A stretch of DNA of 64,000 bases from Holosporaceae bacterium (GCA_022646525.1 CP060261.1:744001-808000), one strand, 5' to 3'; positions 1 through 10,782 are shown, numbered from the stretch's first letter. Program-made: numbers and translations. Notes: generated by a model from the letters alone, not told the origin.

Positions 1-964
1 CAGCTTGTCCAATGAAGGGCCATGCCTTTACCCAGCTTAACGGCGGGAATTTCTTCTTTTTTCAAAATAAGGTTAAGATGAAATTCTTGTTCTTCACCAC
101 AGTAGTAAGCAATCAAGGTTTTAAGCTCTTGGTAAGCCTTGCCGGGCTTTAAAAAGTTCACATACGATTTGATGCCGATAGGCCCCACATGCACCTTAAT
201 GCTGTTTTGTTGGTCCCAAAAGCGGTCTCCTAAGATCGCATCATTGCCAAGTGTTTGAAAGCGACCATACTTTCCAATCATACTTTGCTGTTTTCAGGAA
301 CAGATACCCATCCACCTTGAAATTCTTCGACACGTACGGTTGTGTTGAAGAAGTGCGATAGTACTTTTTCAAGCCCAACACGAGAACGCGGGCGTTGCCA
401 CAGTAAGCCTGTGTAGTAAAGAAGCGAGCGATCAAGCGTTTTTAATCGACGATCTTTTTTTTCTTTGTTTTAAAGGCCAAGAAGTGATTTGAGGTTGCGG
501 CCAAGATACGTCACCTCGGGGGGGTCGGCGGCCACACCTACCCAATACTTTTTACGAATGCGGTGTAGCAAAGAAATAAGACGATGATTGAAGATATCAA
601 GAAAAGTATGCTGTGCGGTATCTTTTTGACGATCACGCTCGATAATGTGCTGCGCATAAGGTGTGGGCAGGGGGCCTTGAATGCCGGCAATATTAAAAAA
701 AGCCGTTGTGATGTCGAACTTACCCTGTGCGTCTATTTTTAAATCCACAATATCAGAAGGTGGGAAATCAAGGCCAATCTTGGTTTGAATTTTAATGGCC
801 TCTTCATCGGGGTGGTGACCTTCTCCAAGGGGCGTTGACTGGGGGTTTAAACGCTCGATGATTTTAATAAGCGCATGAAAGCCAAACTTAGAGGCTTCTT
901 TATTTACCTTGTCTATTAAAGACGTTTTTATATGAGGCGTTTTGTGCCCGTGCGTGGAGGCCAT
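1..964 (-). CDS. tssG: T6SS baseplate protein TssG (3' end beyond window)
   Basis: Baseplate wedge subunit of the type VI secretion system, which acts with TssF and TssE under the contractile sheath. Residues 1-164 read cleanly from the ATG at 964. A stop then falls at 470 and the family-like sequence resumes in another frame (LDRSLLYYTGLLWQRPRS), with a further shift near 290 leading into LGNDAILGDRFWDQQ and a segment containing HVGPIG, typical of the TssG C-terminal half. About 320 codons are visible, so only the last residues lie off the edge. The start overlaps the end of tssF by 37 bp, which implies translational coupling. The shifts are probably sequence errors. Family assignment rests on the order tssE-tssF-tssG and these motifs. 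Confidence 0.85.
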
Positions 965-2733
965 GCCTTTAATATCCTTTCTTTGCCCTTGTTTTTAACT
1001 GTGAGTTCGATGAATGAATTAATTTGCGTATAAAGCCCAAAAAAGTGGCTGAGGACGTGCGAGAAGAGAAAAATCCCTGTACTGCCCAGCGCATCGTCTT
1101 CATCGAATGTGAGGGTTATTTTTGTGCCTTTTGTGAAACCACGCCAAATATCTTTACCCAGACGGCGCACCACAGGCTCGGCTTCCATTTGCACAAGACG
1201 ATCTACTTCAAGACTTTTTGTTTTTTCAAGTGTTGGGTTAAACAGGCGTAGAATTTCTTTAAGGGCAGCAAGGCTTTCTGGTCCGCTTGAGCAAGACGTG
1301 TAATTGACCGCAAGGCTGGAAATAAGCTGCCATTGGGTTTGACCGTCCTCTGATGGGTATATTTGTGGGGTAGGCTGATGCAAACATAAAATATCATCTG
1401 CTGGAATGGGGTCGTTGGAGGTAAGGCGGGTTTGGTCTGTCATCAAACTCGCTAGTTGGCGATTTGTGCAGAGGGTTTTGGCGTAGACAACCTCGGCACT
1501 TGGTAGATCAGGCTTTAAATTCCAGTTAACAAAGTTGAGCCATAAGTCGGTGCCTGGAATGTTTGGGTTTGTTGTTTGTGTGCGGCGTGCCGACCAAAAG
1601 ACTGTTTCTTGATCATGTGTGGTTTGATGGCTGTACGAGAAATAAGGTTGAATTTCACGTGTTTCTGTTTCATTTACAGCTGACATGTACACTTTCTCAA
1701 CGCTGTGAATTTCTGTTGTCATCTCGCGCCTGTAATCAGGAACAAGGCGATAATCTATTTTTTGATGGTCAAACCGCAGTGGTTCTGTTGTTTTTTCGAA
1801 TAAGTTAACGATGGGCGTGCATCCAAGTGCTAACCTTGCGGCGCTGAATGTAATAGATTGCGCACTTTTTGAATTAATCATGGGAATGAAAATTTTGACT
1901 TCAGTGTCTGCCGCTTTAAGATCGAGATTTATTAAATCAAAAAACATGAATTTGCGTGAGAAAGAAAAGTACTCTTGCAGCAAGCCATAGGCGGGATGGG
2001 CATTGTCAGGGCAAGGGATTAAACTATCGCCCTCATCAAAGCCCACAGGTTGAATAGATTCTTTTTTTATAATTTTAGGGGCTTTTTTAGGGTCTGTTTG
2101 GACAGCTATTTCTAACTTTTCTTCAAACAAAAGGCGGTAAAGCGTGTTTTGCTCGACCGTTGTGCCATTAATATAAAAGCGGAGACGATTAATATCGAGC
2201 TTTGAAAAAGGTGTTTTGATGGCTTTTAAGGTGATTTCCATCATATGCGCATGGGGAGACAGATAAAAATCAACGCTTTCTGATTTAATAAGGGCAACGT
2301 CTTTAACTTCAATCGGCCAAATTTCTGTGTCGTACCCCGTGCGAAAATTACAAACATCGCTACTTTTAGGGGCCGCATAAAGCGATGTATGTCGCGGCAC
2401 TTTATAGCTTTCCGTCATGGGCTTGCTTTTAGGCGCTTTAAACTGGGCGATGCTCAAGGGGGGAATAGGGCGCACAAGATGAGGGTAGAGAATACTTAAA
2501 AGGGCACTTGAAAAACGGGGTAGCTGATTATCAATATCTTTTTGTAAATGCGCTGTTAAAAAAGCAAAAGATTCAATGAGCCGTTCAAGGTGGGGATCGG
2601 ACTGATGGCTTTCTAAAAAGTTAAGACGGCGGGCAATTTTTGGGTATTTCTGCGAAAAGGCTTTTCCCATATGACGCAAAAAAGAAATTTCGCGTTGATA
2701 GTAGAGTAAGTCGTTATCTGTTGGCTTTGCCAC
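928..2733 (-). CDS. tssF: T6SS baseplate protein TssF
   Basis: TssF (ImpG/VasA family), the largest baseplate wedge component, intact at 601 aa, which is the normal family length. The N-terminus carries the characteristic LLYYQREISFLRHMGKAF and the following 'DPHLERLIESFAFL' segment, and the C-terminus ends in the usual WPPRTGTKRLI-type motif. The start is a GTG at 2733 preceded by a purine-rich AAGGGGG; no ATG fits better. It lies 23 bp after tssE and overlaps tssG. This is one of the few long genes here without a frame break, which gives a useful internal reference for the locus being functional. Confidence 0.95.
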   Translation of the reverse strand: MAKPTDNDLLYYQREISFLRHMGKAFSQKYPKIARRLNFLESHQSDPHLERLIESFAFLTAHLQKDIDNQLPRFSSALLSILYPHLVRPIPPLSIAQFKAPKSKPMTESYKVPRHTSLYAAPKSSDVCNFRTGYDTEIWPIEVKDVALIKSESVDFYLSPHAHMMEITLKAIKTPFSKLDINRLRFYINGTTVEQNTLYRLLFEEKLEIAVQTDPKKAPKIIKKESIQPVGFDEGDSLIPCPDNAHPAYGLLQEYFSFSRKFMFFDLINLDLKAADTEVKIFIPMINSKSAQSITFSAARLALGCTPIVNLFEKTTEPLRFDHQKIDYRLVPDYRREMTTEIHSVEKVYMSAVNETETREIQPYFSYSHQTTHDQETVFWSARRTQTTNPNIPGTDLWLNFVNWNLKPDLPSAEVVYAKTLCTNRQLASLMTDQTRLTSNDPIPADDILCLHQPTPQIYPSEDGQTQWQLISSLAVNYTSCSSGPESLAALKEILRLFNPTLEKTKSLEVDRLVQMEAEPVVRRLGKDIWRGFTKGTKITLTFDEDDALGSTGIFLFSHVLSHFFGLYTQINSFIELTVKNKGKERILKAWPPRTGTKRLI

Positions 2734-2756
2734 CCCATCCCCCTTTTACTTGTATT

Positions 2757-3280
2757 TTACTTTGATTTCTGGGGTTTGCCAAGTTCTTCCAGCTGATCAA
2801 CGGCCACGGGGAATGAAACCGGCTCAACTGTGTTTTCAAACTTAATATTGGCAGATACAACAAGGTGGGCTTTTTGATTTGCTTGATCGTACCGTGTGAG
2901 CTCGACATCAACATCACTGAGGCGGGGTTCAAAAAGTTCAAGGGCTGTACTCATAAAGGCACACAGCTTAATGACATCTTTTGTTCTGGAAGGATCTGCA
3001 TAAGACTGATCGAAAAAACCATAAAGATCGGGCATGCCATACGTTAGAGAAAGAGAAGGCGCCCTATCTTCATATTCTTGGTAGGGCACAGTACAACGTG
3101 TGTTTAAAATATTGCTTGCCTCGCGGGCAACAGATTCAATGACTTGGTCTTTACTATATGTGAGGAAAGGAACGGCTTCTTCTGTGGCTTCAGGGTCCAT
3201 ATCCGTAAGGCGATCAAACAGCGGGGCAATACCGCCAACAGAAGACCATTTTGTTGTTTTGGGAAAGGAGAATCCGACAT
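2757..3280 (-). CDS. tssE: T6SS baseplate protein TssE (gp25-like)
   Basis: TssE, homologue of phage T4 gp25, nucleates sheath assembly on the baseplate. The reconstructed protein starts MSDSPFPK at 3280, must shift frame in an A-rich stretch near 3256, and then gives GGIAPLFDRLTDMDPE followed by 147 aa in one frame. The segment LFDRL near the start and LTYGMPDL in the middle are diagnostic for gp25/TssE. Total about 174 aa, normal for the family. It sits between the second Hcp-like gene and tssF in the standard order. Confidence 0.9.
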
Positions 3281-3284
3281 TGTT

Positions 3285-3930
3285 TCATACCTTTTGTGCA
3301 TAGAGCAGGCTTAAAGCCCAAGGGTAAGTTAGATGGCGATGTTTTTGTCATATCAAACCCATAAGCAACGTTACCTTGTGCTTTACCTGACATATCGTAG
3401 GAATATAAGTCCATTCATACTGATCGGCTACACAGTCAAAAGACTACAGCAGGCACATGGTGAAGGTGGTTGCGTTTGGTCATGAGGATACAAGAACGCC
3501 GATGCCGTGGGTATCAGCCCCGTAATATCGTGTGTTGTGTCTGTTTTGATGTGCACAATTTTTGCCTTTCTCAATGTAATTTTGAATGCAGGTAAGGCTG
3601 TGCTGCCAGAACCTGTGTTTTTGAGGTTGATGACAGTCATTTCATCTACAATTGTACCGCTGCCTAACAAATTGGCTACAACTTCTTGGCACGTTGAGTT
3701 ATCCATCGTGATGCGAAGCGCAAAAGCATCTACTTGTGCGCTTGCATTTAGATGGCCGTTATAATCAGGAAAGGCAGGCTTTGCAAAGCCCATATGCCAA
3801 TGATAAACGCGGTTTCCATCTGTAACAGCACTGCCGGCAACTTCTGTGCCCTTGATTTGAGGGACATTAAATAAGATAGACCCGTGCGTGACGCTTGACT
3901 TCTGTTGGTGCTTGGGTTGGGATTTGCCAT
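3285..3930 (-). CDS. hcp: Hcp-like T6SS tube protein, second copy
   Basis: The ATG at 3930 is preceded by a strong GGAGG Shine-Dalgarno at 3939-3943, so this is a separate gene and not a continuation of the upstream Hcp-like gene. After a shift in the G run near 3885 it reads SILFNVPQIKGTEVAGS and continues in one frame to about 3500. A further shift gives QYEWTYIPYDMSGKAQGNV, matching the Hcp C-terminal pattern (EWTY-x-P-x-D-x-x-x-GK-x-GGNV). Hcp forms the hexameric-ring inner tube and can carry effectors. The exact stop is uncertain because of the frame breaks; the likeliest is at 3285-3287, abutting tssE. Divergent in the middle, but the C-terminal motif and its position in the operon support the call. 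Confidence 0.7.
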
Positions 3931-3936
3931 TTTAAA

Positions 3937-4501
3937 TCATCCTCCAGAAAAGTCAGTTTTTGCTGACTCATATTGGTTTCAAAGCCTTGTTTACCTGTTG
4001 ATTGATCATCCGGATCATACATGTTGCGTATTTGTACAATCTTACCGTATACAAACTTATAAGTTGCAAACATTCCTTCAGAGGTAATAGGGCCAAAAGC
4101 AATATCGTGCCATATTTCCATGCCAGAGATATAAACATCAGCCAAGGTGGTTTCACTTACAAGCTTCATTTCCCCACCACCAATCATCATCTTGTAAAAT
4201 GTGACAGTTTCAAGGTAGACACCCTGCGTAAGACAACTAATGCCTGCAATGGTGCCTTTATCAATAATCGCATGGGCTTCAACACGGTAAAGGCGCGTAT
4301 TTCCAGCTGCACCTGATGTGCTTCTTGTAATGTCCGAAGGGTTCTCTATTTCGATGATAGGAAACTCAAGAAGGCGAATCGATTCCTTGACGCCGGTCTT
4401 GCTTTCGGCGTCAACACTCCCAGAAACGAGTTAGCACCCTGGCCTCCTGGTTTCATGTAGATGGCTTCGCCTTTTGTTTGGTTGAACTTAGGAGCTGACA
4501 T
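3937..4501 (-). CDS. hcp: Hcp-like T6SS tube protein, first copy
   Basis: Starts MSAPKFNQTKGEAIYMKPGG at 4501, 23 bp after tssC. After a frame shift near 4420 it runs in a single frame through YLETVTFYKMMIGGGEMKL, TTLADVYISGMEIW and YKFVYGKIVQIRNMYDPDD. The pair 'L-x-D-V-x-[IV]-S' followed by 'x-F-x-YGKI' matches the C-terminal half of Hcp. As written the frame runs on to 3867; with one extra A in the run near 3960 it would end at a TGA (3937-3939) that overlaps the ribosome-binding site of the next gene, which I prefer. Less typical at the N-terminus than classical Hcp, so the name is a family-level inference. Confidence 0.6.
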
Positions 4502-4524
4502 GTAACTACCTTCCTATTTATCAA

Positions 4525-5980
4525 TTATTTTGCTGGCGGGGGCAATTCTGCAACAAGGCGAAGAGACGCTGTTAATTCTTCCAGCTGGAAGTGTGGTCTC
4601 AAGAACACTGTTGCACGATATTTGCCTGGGTTGCCAGGAACATCAAATACATCGATGCGTGCTTCACGGGTGGGAACTTAGCCTTCAGTGTTTGAGGGGC
4701 TTCGTCCGTAAGCAAGACGTATTCAGATATCCATGTTTGCAAGTATTTCTGAACCTCGACACGGCTCATGAAACTACCAACCTTATCGCGCATGATCACC
4801 TTAATGTAGTGGGCGAAACGTGATGCTGCCATGATGTAGGGCAGGCGCGCTGAGAGGTTCGCGTTAGACGTTGCGGTATCCAAGTTGTACTTCTTCGGTT
4901 TTTGGCTTGTTTGCCCACCAAAGAAGGCCGCCTTGTCGGTGCCCTTACAGTGACAAAGAGAGATGAATCCAAGGTCACTAAGTTCTTTTTCGCGACGATC
5001 TGTGATTGCGATTTGTGTTGGACACTTAAGTGCAATATCGCCTTCCGTTGTTTTGAAGGTGTGTAGGAGGAGACCTTCAACAAGGCCCCCACCTTCAACA
5101 CCTCGTATCGCTGCCGTCCATCCATAAAGGGCAAAGGCGTTTGTAACGCGCTGTGCCAGCATGTAGGCAGGATTCCCCAGACGAAAGTGGTAAGCGTTTT
5201 ACCGTCAACAACCTCTTCATAGTTGATGCCGTGTACAGGAAGCGTTTCTGGGCCATAAGGAAGGCGCATCAACACTTTGGGCAAACAAAGGGCCATGTAG
5301 CGTGAATCTTCTACATCCCGGAATGATTTCCACTTAATTTTGTCGGCACTTTCAAAAATTTTCGCAAGGTCGCGTGGCTTTCCAAGATCAGCATATGAGT
5401 CTAGGTTAAACATGGTTGGATCAGCTGCTGCAAGCACAGGGGGCGTGGGCAGCGGCTGCAACATGTGATAGTTTATCTACAAGCGACATGTCGGGCGAAG
5501 TTGCATCAAATTCGAAGTCAACCATAAGCGCTGAATAAGGGTGCCCACCAAACGTACCGTACTCTTCTTCGTATACTTTTTTGAAGAGCGCACTTTGGTC
5601 GAACTCGATCGCTTTTTCAAGGTCTTCCCGAAGTTCGTCCTTAGAAATATTCATAAGGCGAAGTTTTAAGTGAATACTGGTTTCCGTATTCATGACAAGA
5701 TAGGCAAGGCCGCGCCATGTTGCCTCAATTTTTTGAGAAGTTTTTCATTATGCAAAAGGGCATCAAGCTGTTTTGACAGTTGTTGATCCATCTCATCAAT
5801 GCGTTTTTGAATAAACGTGACTGATTCTTTTCCCGCAGTTGCAGCCGCAGCTGTTGCCTGGGTAATGAATTCATTCAGCATATCAAGCGCATGCGCCTTA
5901 TGTTCAGGATCGCGCCCAAGTTTTGCATCTTCCATAATTTGCTGGAAGAGTGGCTTTGGTGGTGGTGCTTTATCTGCCAT
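4525..5980 (-). CDS. tssC: T6SS sheath large subunit TssC (4 frame breaks)
   Basis: TssC (VipB), which with TssB builds the contractile sheath. The reading is spread over frames that must be joined near 5700, 5435, 5165 and 4680. The ends are unmistakable: the middle contains PYGPETLPVHGINYEE and GWTAAIRGVEGGGLVEGL, and the C-terminus reads RATVFLRPHFQLEELTASLR then LVAELPPPAK before a TAA at 4525. Reconstructed length about 485 aa, normal for the family. It begins 18 bp after tssB. The breaks are likely assembly errors, because the rest of the operon is coherent. Confidence 0.93.
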
Positions 5981-5998
5981 TTACGTATCCTCCCTGGA

Positions 5999-6559
5999 TT
6001 ACTTTTTCGCCGCTGCAGCTGCAGCTTTATCAAGTTCTGCTTTGCCAGCGGCAACAGCTTTTTGAACCTCTCCCATGGCTTTTGGATCGGCCAACATTGT
6101 ATTCAAAAGATCAACAAGCAAATCGTTACCATCTACCTTTGACATTAAGTCATGTAAAAGTGTGCGTGACTTGTAAACAGCGCCCGCTTGAGGCACTTGT
6201 TTTAAAATCGCAACAGGATCAAAGTCATCCATACTGGAAAATTTAAGAAGTACGTTTGTTTGTGGGTGCGTGCCGTCTGCTGCAGGTGGGGCAATCATGT
6301 CATCCGCTTGGAAAGTAACCCGTGGGTTAATATCTGCCATGATATCCATCAAGTTATCACGATCCACCTCAGTGAACTTACGTTCTTTGAATGGTTTTAG
6401 AGGGGTATCGGGGTCACGATCACCAGATAGGTCTGCTAAAATTCCCATAACGAAGGGAAGTTCCTTCATTTCGATGGCATCACCAATTTCAACGTCGTAT
6501 GTAATTTGTACGCGCGGTGGACGAACGCGATCCAGCTTGTGTTGGGTACTTTCAGTCAT
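5999..6559 (-). CDS. tssB: T6SS sheath small subunit TssB
   Basis: Intact 186-aa TssB (VipA). The N-terminal part contains PPRVQITYDVEIGD and LPFVMGILADLSGD, the classic TssB signature, followed by a segment with FTEVDRDNLMDIM. The C-terminus is a helical Ala/Lys-rich tail. It is the first gene of the visible minus-strand T6SS operon and has an AGGAG ribosome-binding site about 10 bases before the ATG. The 217 bp upstream to the divergent tag gene are AT-rich and must hold the operon promoter; I could not fix its -35/-10. Confidence 0.96.
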   Translation of the reverse strand: MTESTQHKLDRVRPPRVQITYDVEIGDAIEMKELPFVMGILADLSGDRDPDTPLKPFKERKFTEVDRDNLMDIMADINPRVTFQADDMIAPPAADGTHPQTNVLLKFSSMDDFDPVAILKQVPQAGAVYKSRTLLHDLMSKVDGNDLLVDLLNTMLADPKAMGEVQKAVAAGKAELDKAAAAAAKK

Positions 6560-6776
6560 ACCGATATGCTCCTGTTAAACTTTATTCTTAAAATAAGTCT
6601 GCCAGTTAATTTTTTTATATGTAAATAGAAAAAGTTAAGTATAGGTTTAGGTGTCGAATTAGAAAGAGTCTGCTAGAGACTAAGATAACGGGAAAAGCGT
6701 TTCTTTTCCTTTACTTGTTTCGTGTGTAAGTGAAAACTTTATAAGGTAGAGACAAGAAAAGAAAGGGTGCTATAGA

Positions 6777-7359
6777 ATGACACGATGTATATGGGTAGAT
6801 GTGCAGGACGCCCTTATGATTGACTATCATGACAAAGAATGGGGGTGTGCCGGTTTATGATGATCGCCTTCTTTTTGAAATGCTTTCTTTAGAAGGGGCG
6901 CAGGCAGGGGCTTAGCTGGAAAACAATATTACACCGACGAGAAGCATATAGAGTGGCATTTAAAAACTTTGAGCCCTTGCGCGTTGCCGCTATGACAGAT
7001 GAAGATTTAATCGATATTTTAAATAGCGGCCATGTTATACGCCATCGCTTGAAAATATTTTTTCAGTGCGCACAAATGCGCGGGTCTTTTTTAGAAATAC
7101 AAAAAGAAGCAGGCACATTCTCTGAATACTGTTGGTCATTTGTGATAGGGGCGCCAGTTGTGCGAAAAAAAGGGGAAGCACCTTTGACGTGTTCAGTTAT
7201 ATCCACTGCTTTATCAAAAGATTTAAAAAAAACGGGGTATGGCATTTGTAGGGGCCTACAATTATGTATGCTTTCATGCAAGCTGTGGGCATGGTGAATG
7301 ATCATGACGAAGTGTGTTTCAGGAAGCGTCTCACAAATGCTGTCATGAAACATATTTAG
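6777..7359 (+). CDS. tag: DNA-3-methyladenine glycosylase I (frame-broken)
   Basis: Tag removes 3-methyladenine from alkylated DNA in base excision repair. The N-terminus MTRCIWVDVQ...DYHDKEWG and, after shifts near 6842, 6912 and 6928, GVPVYDDRLLFEMLSLEGAQ and AGLSWKTILHRREAYR are diagnostic. The last part needs another shift near 7230 to give FVGPTIMYAFMQAVGM and NDHDEVCF. The residues of the family's zinc site are visible (Cys4, His18, and the C-terminal His/Cys in NDHDEVC). About 190 aa in total, normal. It could be a pseudogene, but the break density equals that of essential neighbours, so sequence error is the simpler reading. Confidence 0.85.
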
Positions 7360-7633
7360 TAGTCAGCTTTAAAGAGATTTCTAGGGGGCTGTGTTTTTTA
7401 GATTGTCTATTTTTTCTCTCTCCCACTAATTTAATTTTAAATTGATGGCAGAAGTTGACCGCTATATTCCACAGCCGAAGAGAGAAGTGGATAAGCCATG
7501 ATGTCCATTTTTCCTTTTTCATGCCTTATACTTTTGAAAATGATGCTTAAATAAGGCTTTCTTTTGAAAAAAAAATTTTGATAATAACTTTTATAAGAAC
7601 TGAATTTTTAATGGATATTAAAAGGAAAAAATT

Positions 7634-8420
7634 ATGAAGAATAGTAATAGTATTTATGCATTTTTGTTAGTGGCGTTGAGTATGGGCCAACTTAGTACGG
7701 GTTATGCACTACCTGGAGGGGAGAACGAAGGGTGCCCTGTGAGGGAAGGCCAGTTACACCTCCACCTCCTCTATCTCTATCCTCCCTATCCCTATCCCCT
7801 AGTTCGGGTAGTGTGGGGGTGATGATGGCTGCAGCATCAGCAGGTTCATCTGAAAGAGATATTGAAGATAGGCAAAGAGCTCCTTACTTACAACAAGATG
7901 GGCGCATGGTATACGATGAGTATGAAGATCTATTGCGGTTTGATGGGGAAGCAAGAAAAGATGCTGGTTATGAAGATAACAAAAAGCGCTTACAAAGAGA
8001 TGGTCAAAAGGCTTTTCGAGTGATAGCGGGTCTTGGCAACGAAAAGACACAAGAGGAAGAATTCGATAGAATGTTGAATGAAAGGCATGAGTGTGACATT
8101 TATGAAATGAACACTTTGGTTGCCATACTGCGGTTAGCAGAAGAATATGGGAAAATAATAATCGTTCTGTCCATAACAAAAAATCTCCTCTCTACAAAGG
8201 GTTTCAAAAAGTAAAGAAGATCTTTCAAAAAAGTGTTGATAGAAATAATAAATGGAGAACAGAAGATCCATTTATTCCTATGGAAGGCGAGCCTTTTTGG
8301 AAACAATTGCACCGTTTTTGTTATTATTGCAATCCAGAGTATACTTCTGCTCCATGTTATAAAGGAATTCAATTGTTCGATTTAAGAAGAATAGAAAGGA
8401 GAGAGATCGATAAATATTAA
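7634..8420 (+). CDS. Secreted protein of unknown function
   Basis: Not recognised. An AAGGAA ribosome-binding site precedes MKNSNSIYAFLLVALSMGQL, a clear signal peptide probably cleaved near GYA. A shift near 7735 leads to a Pro/Ser linker (TPPPPLSLSSLSLSPSS), then a charged, mostly helical region. A further shift near 8155 gives the C-terminus with PFIPMEGEPFWKQLHRF, the cysteines in FCYYCNPEYTSAPC and the terminal REIDKY. About 260 aa. It is followed by a rho-independent terminator, so it is a single-gene unit. The 274 bp upstream to tag show nothing I can name. Exported, host- or envelope-directed by inference only. Confidence 0.6.
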
Positions 8421-8441
8421 CTTTGTCTATCAACAAGTACT

Positions 8442-8473
8442 AAGAGGAGGCATTGTAATGTCTCCTCTTTTTT
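8442..8473 (+). terminator. Rho-independent terminator after the secreted protein gene
   Basis: A hairpin with arms AAGAGGAGGCATT and AATGTCTCCTCTT (one G-T pair), followed by a run of T residues, begins 21 bp after the stop of the upstream gene. It separates this gene from the convergent DUF2948 gene. Confidence 0.8.
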
Positions 8474-8490
8474 CCTGTGCGAGCTTTAAT

Positions 8491-8900
8491 TTAGATATGT
8501 TTTGGGGCCTTTGCAGGCCATGGCACTCCTTCGTCTCGAAGTTTTATTTTAAGTTGATTTGTGTGTAGCCGTATTTTGATGCCCCAGCAAAGTTAAGCAA
8601 AGATGGTTTTTATCTTGCTCAATATTGAGGAGAGACAGGTTTTGGGCAGGTTTTTTCTTTAAAGTTTATATTGGCTGTTTTCAACCTTTTCGATATTTTC
8701 AAATGCAACGGCAGTGAGGGTGCGTAGCCCTTTTTAGAGGTGCTTTTTCCCATTGATATCGATTTGCTCAAAAAAAGAACTTTTTGTTTTTAATGTCGAA
8801 AAGAAGCGTTGTTTAAGGAAATGAGCGCATCTTGTAAGCAAGCCGACAAAATACCGAGTTCTTCTTCAGATGATGCAAGTATTTTAACTGGGCTGTGCAT
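8491..8900 (-). CDS. DUF2948 family protein (frame-broken)
   Basis: Small alphaproteobacterial protein of unknown function, too broken to show as one open frame. From the ATG at 8900 it reads MHSPVKILASSEEELGILSA then CLQDALISL, the DUF2948 N-terminal pattern (L-x-x-DEEDL-x-x-[IL]SAxLQDA). It continues after shifts near 8812, 8745 and 8640 through LRTLTAVAFENIEKVE and QNLSLLNIEQDKNHL to a tail LRDEGVPWPAKAPKHI, and stops at 8491. It lies 22 bp after murA, the position it holds in many alphaproteobacteria. Recognised from memory of the family; a profile search would settle it. Confidence 0.65.
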
Positions 8901-8922
8901 AGCAGCTTCCTCCACTACTTTT

Positions 8923-10198
8923 TTATGCTATGCGTTTTATGGATGCGCCGCAAGCAGATAGTTTTTTTTCCATAGATTCGTAGCCGCGATCAAGATGATA
9001 GATGCGGTTTATGGTTGTTTTGCCTCGGGCAACAAGCCCTGCAAGCACAAGACATGCAGAGGCACGTAAGTCGGTTGCCATTACGGGAGCACCTACCAAA
9101 TGAGATTTGCCACGAATCGTTGCGGTAGAGCCGTGAATTTGAATATCGGCCCCTATGCGCACAAGTTCTGCCACGTGCATGAAGCGATTTTCAAAAATAG
9201 TTTCAGTAATATTGGCACTGCCTTCGGCCAATGTCATTAAGGCCATGAATTGGGCCTGTAAGTCGGTTGGAAAACCGGGATAAGGTTCGGTAATCATGTC
9301 GACACTTTTTATTCTTTTTTGTCGCGGGTCGCGATAGGTTTTGAAAGCCTGCGTCTGTTGGGGTGAAGGCCATGCCGGCATCTTCGAACAAAGAGATTGC
9401 AGTTTTTAAGCACCCCATATCTGTGTGGGTTAATTCAAGGGTGCCATTGGTAATACCGGCGGCAGCAATATATGTGCCTGTTTCAATTCGATCTGGAATA
9501 ACAGCATGGGTTGTGCCGGATAAATGGCTTACACCTTCTATGGTTACAGTATCTGTGCCTGCACCAGAAATCTGTGCACCCATTTTATTAAGGCAGTTGG
9601 CGAGATCAATAACTTCGGGCTCGCGTGCTGCATTTATAAGGCGCGTTGTACCTTTGGCCAAAGTTGCGGCCATCATTAAATTTTCGGTTCCTGTGACGGA
9701 AATAAGGGGGAAGGCAATGTCGGCCCCTTTAAGGCCACCTTTTGGTGCCGTTGCCCGTATATAGCCATCTTCAAGCTTTATTTTAGCCCCCATTTTTTCA
9801 AGGCCTTTAATATGTAAGTCAACGGGGCGTGTTCCTAGTGCGCATCCACCAGGCAGAGAGACTTCTGCCGCGCCGTGCCGACTGACAAGCGGACCCAGCA
9901 CCAAGATAGAGGCCCGCATCTTCCGAACAAGGTCATAGTCGGCATGGGTATTATCAAGTGATTTGGCGTGTAATGTAAGTGTGCGTTCTTCGTTGTTGTT
10001 TTTTTCTATATGCACACCAAGAGATGAAAGGACACCGGAGAGCGTTTCTATGTCAGAAAGTTGGGGAATGTTTTGCAGTATAAGGGGCGTGTCTGTTAAA
10101 AGAGAGGCCGTCATCAGGGGAAGGGCTGCATTTTTAGCGCCACCTATTCTAATTTTTCCTGATAATTTGCTCCCCCCAATAATTTCTAATTTGTCCAC
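8923..10198 (-). CDS. murA: UDP-N-acetylglucosamine 1-carboxyvinyltransferase MurA
   Basis: First committed step of peptidoglycan synthesis: transfers enolpyruvate from PEP to UDP-GlcNAc in the cytoplasm. Starts MDKLEIIGGSKLSGKIRIGG with AKNAALPLM (the substrate-binding Lys-Asn pair), and the loop segment LPGGCALGTRPVDLH carries the catalytic Cys in GGCALG. One shift near 9340 joins the two halves; after it come TEPYPGFPTDLQAQFMAL and HVAELVRIGADI. About 423 aa, normal. Followed by the DUF2948 gene. The shift in an essential gene supports a sequence error. Confidence 0.96.
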
Positions 10199-10218
10199 AC
10201 CGTATTCCTAAATATTCT

Positions 10219-10779
10219 TTAAGTCAGTTTCATTTTAGGGAGCGTAACACCTTGTTGCCCCATGTACTTTCCTGACCGATCTTTGTATGAAGTATCACAA
10301 GATCCTTCTCCTTTAAAGAAAAGAAATTGGCAAACCCCTTCATTGGCATAAATTTTTGCCGGCAATGGGGTGGTGTTTGAAAACTCTAAGGTCACATGTC
10401 CCTCCCACTCAGGCTCAAGCGGTGTAACGTTTACAATGATACCGCAGCGCGCATAAGTAGATTTACCAAGACAAATAACAAGAACATCCCTTGGAATGCG
10501 AAAATATTCAACGGTACGTGCCAAAGCGAAACTATTGGGTGGCAAAATACAAACATTGGCTTCTCGATCTACAAAAGAGGTATGTGAAAAGTCTTTTGGA
10601 TCAATAAGCGCGTTGTCAACATTTGTGAAAGCGTTAAATTCAGTTGCCGCCCGTGCATCATATCAATAGGAAGAAAGGCCGTATGAAATTGTTCCCTCTG
10701 CTCTTTGTGCTTCGACAAAAGGCTCGATCATTCCTTTTTTGGCTTGTGCACGAATCCACGAGTCTGGCATGATTCCCAT
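10219..10779 (-). CDS. dcd: dCTP deaminase
   Basis: Converts dCTP to dUTP in pyrimidine nucleotide synthesis. Starts MGIMPDSWIRAQA at 10779 with its ribosome-binding site AAAGGAA inside the end of the small upstream gene. Shifts near 10700-10560 are needed to recover GLSSY-x-YDARAATEFNAF and LIDPKDFSHTSFVDREANVC. The last 108 aa are in one frame and hold ILPPNSFALARTVEYFRIPR, KSTYARCGI and NTTPLPAKIYANEG, all diagnostic for the family. About 187 aa. Ends 20 bp before the murA start. Confidence 0.93.
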
Positions 10780-10782
10780 TTG

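Noticed and set aside
2757..6559. A prophage tail module, because TssE, TssB/C and Hcp resemble phage baseplate, sheath and tube proteins.
   Set aside because: TssF and TssG are T6SS-specific, no phage head, integrase or lysis genes are nearby, and the gene order is that of T6SS.
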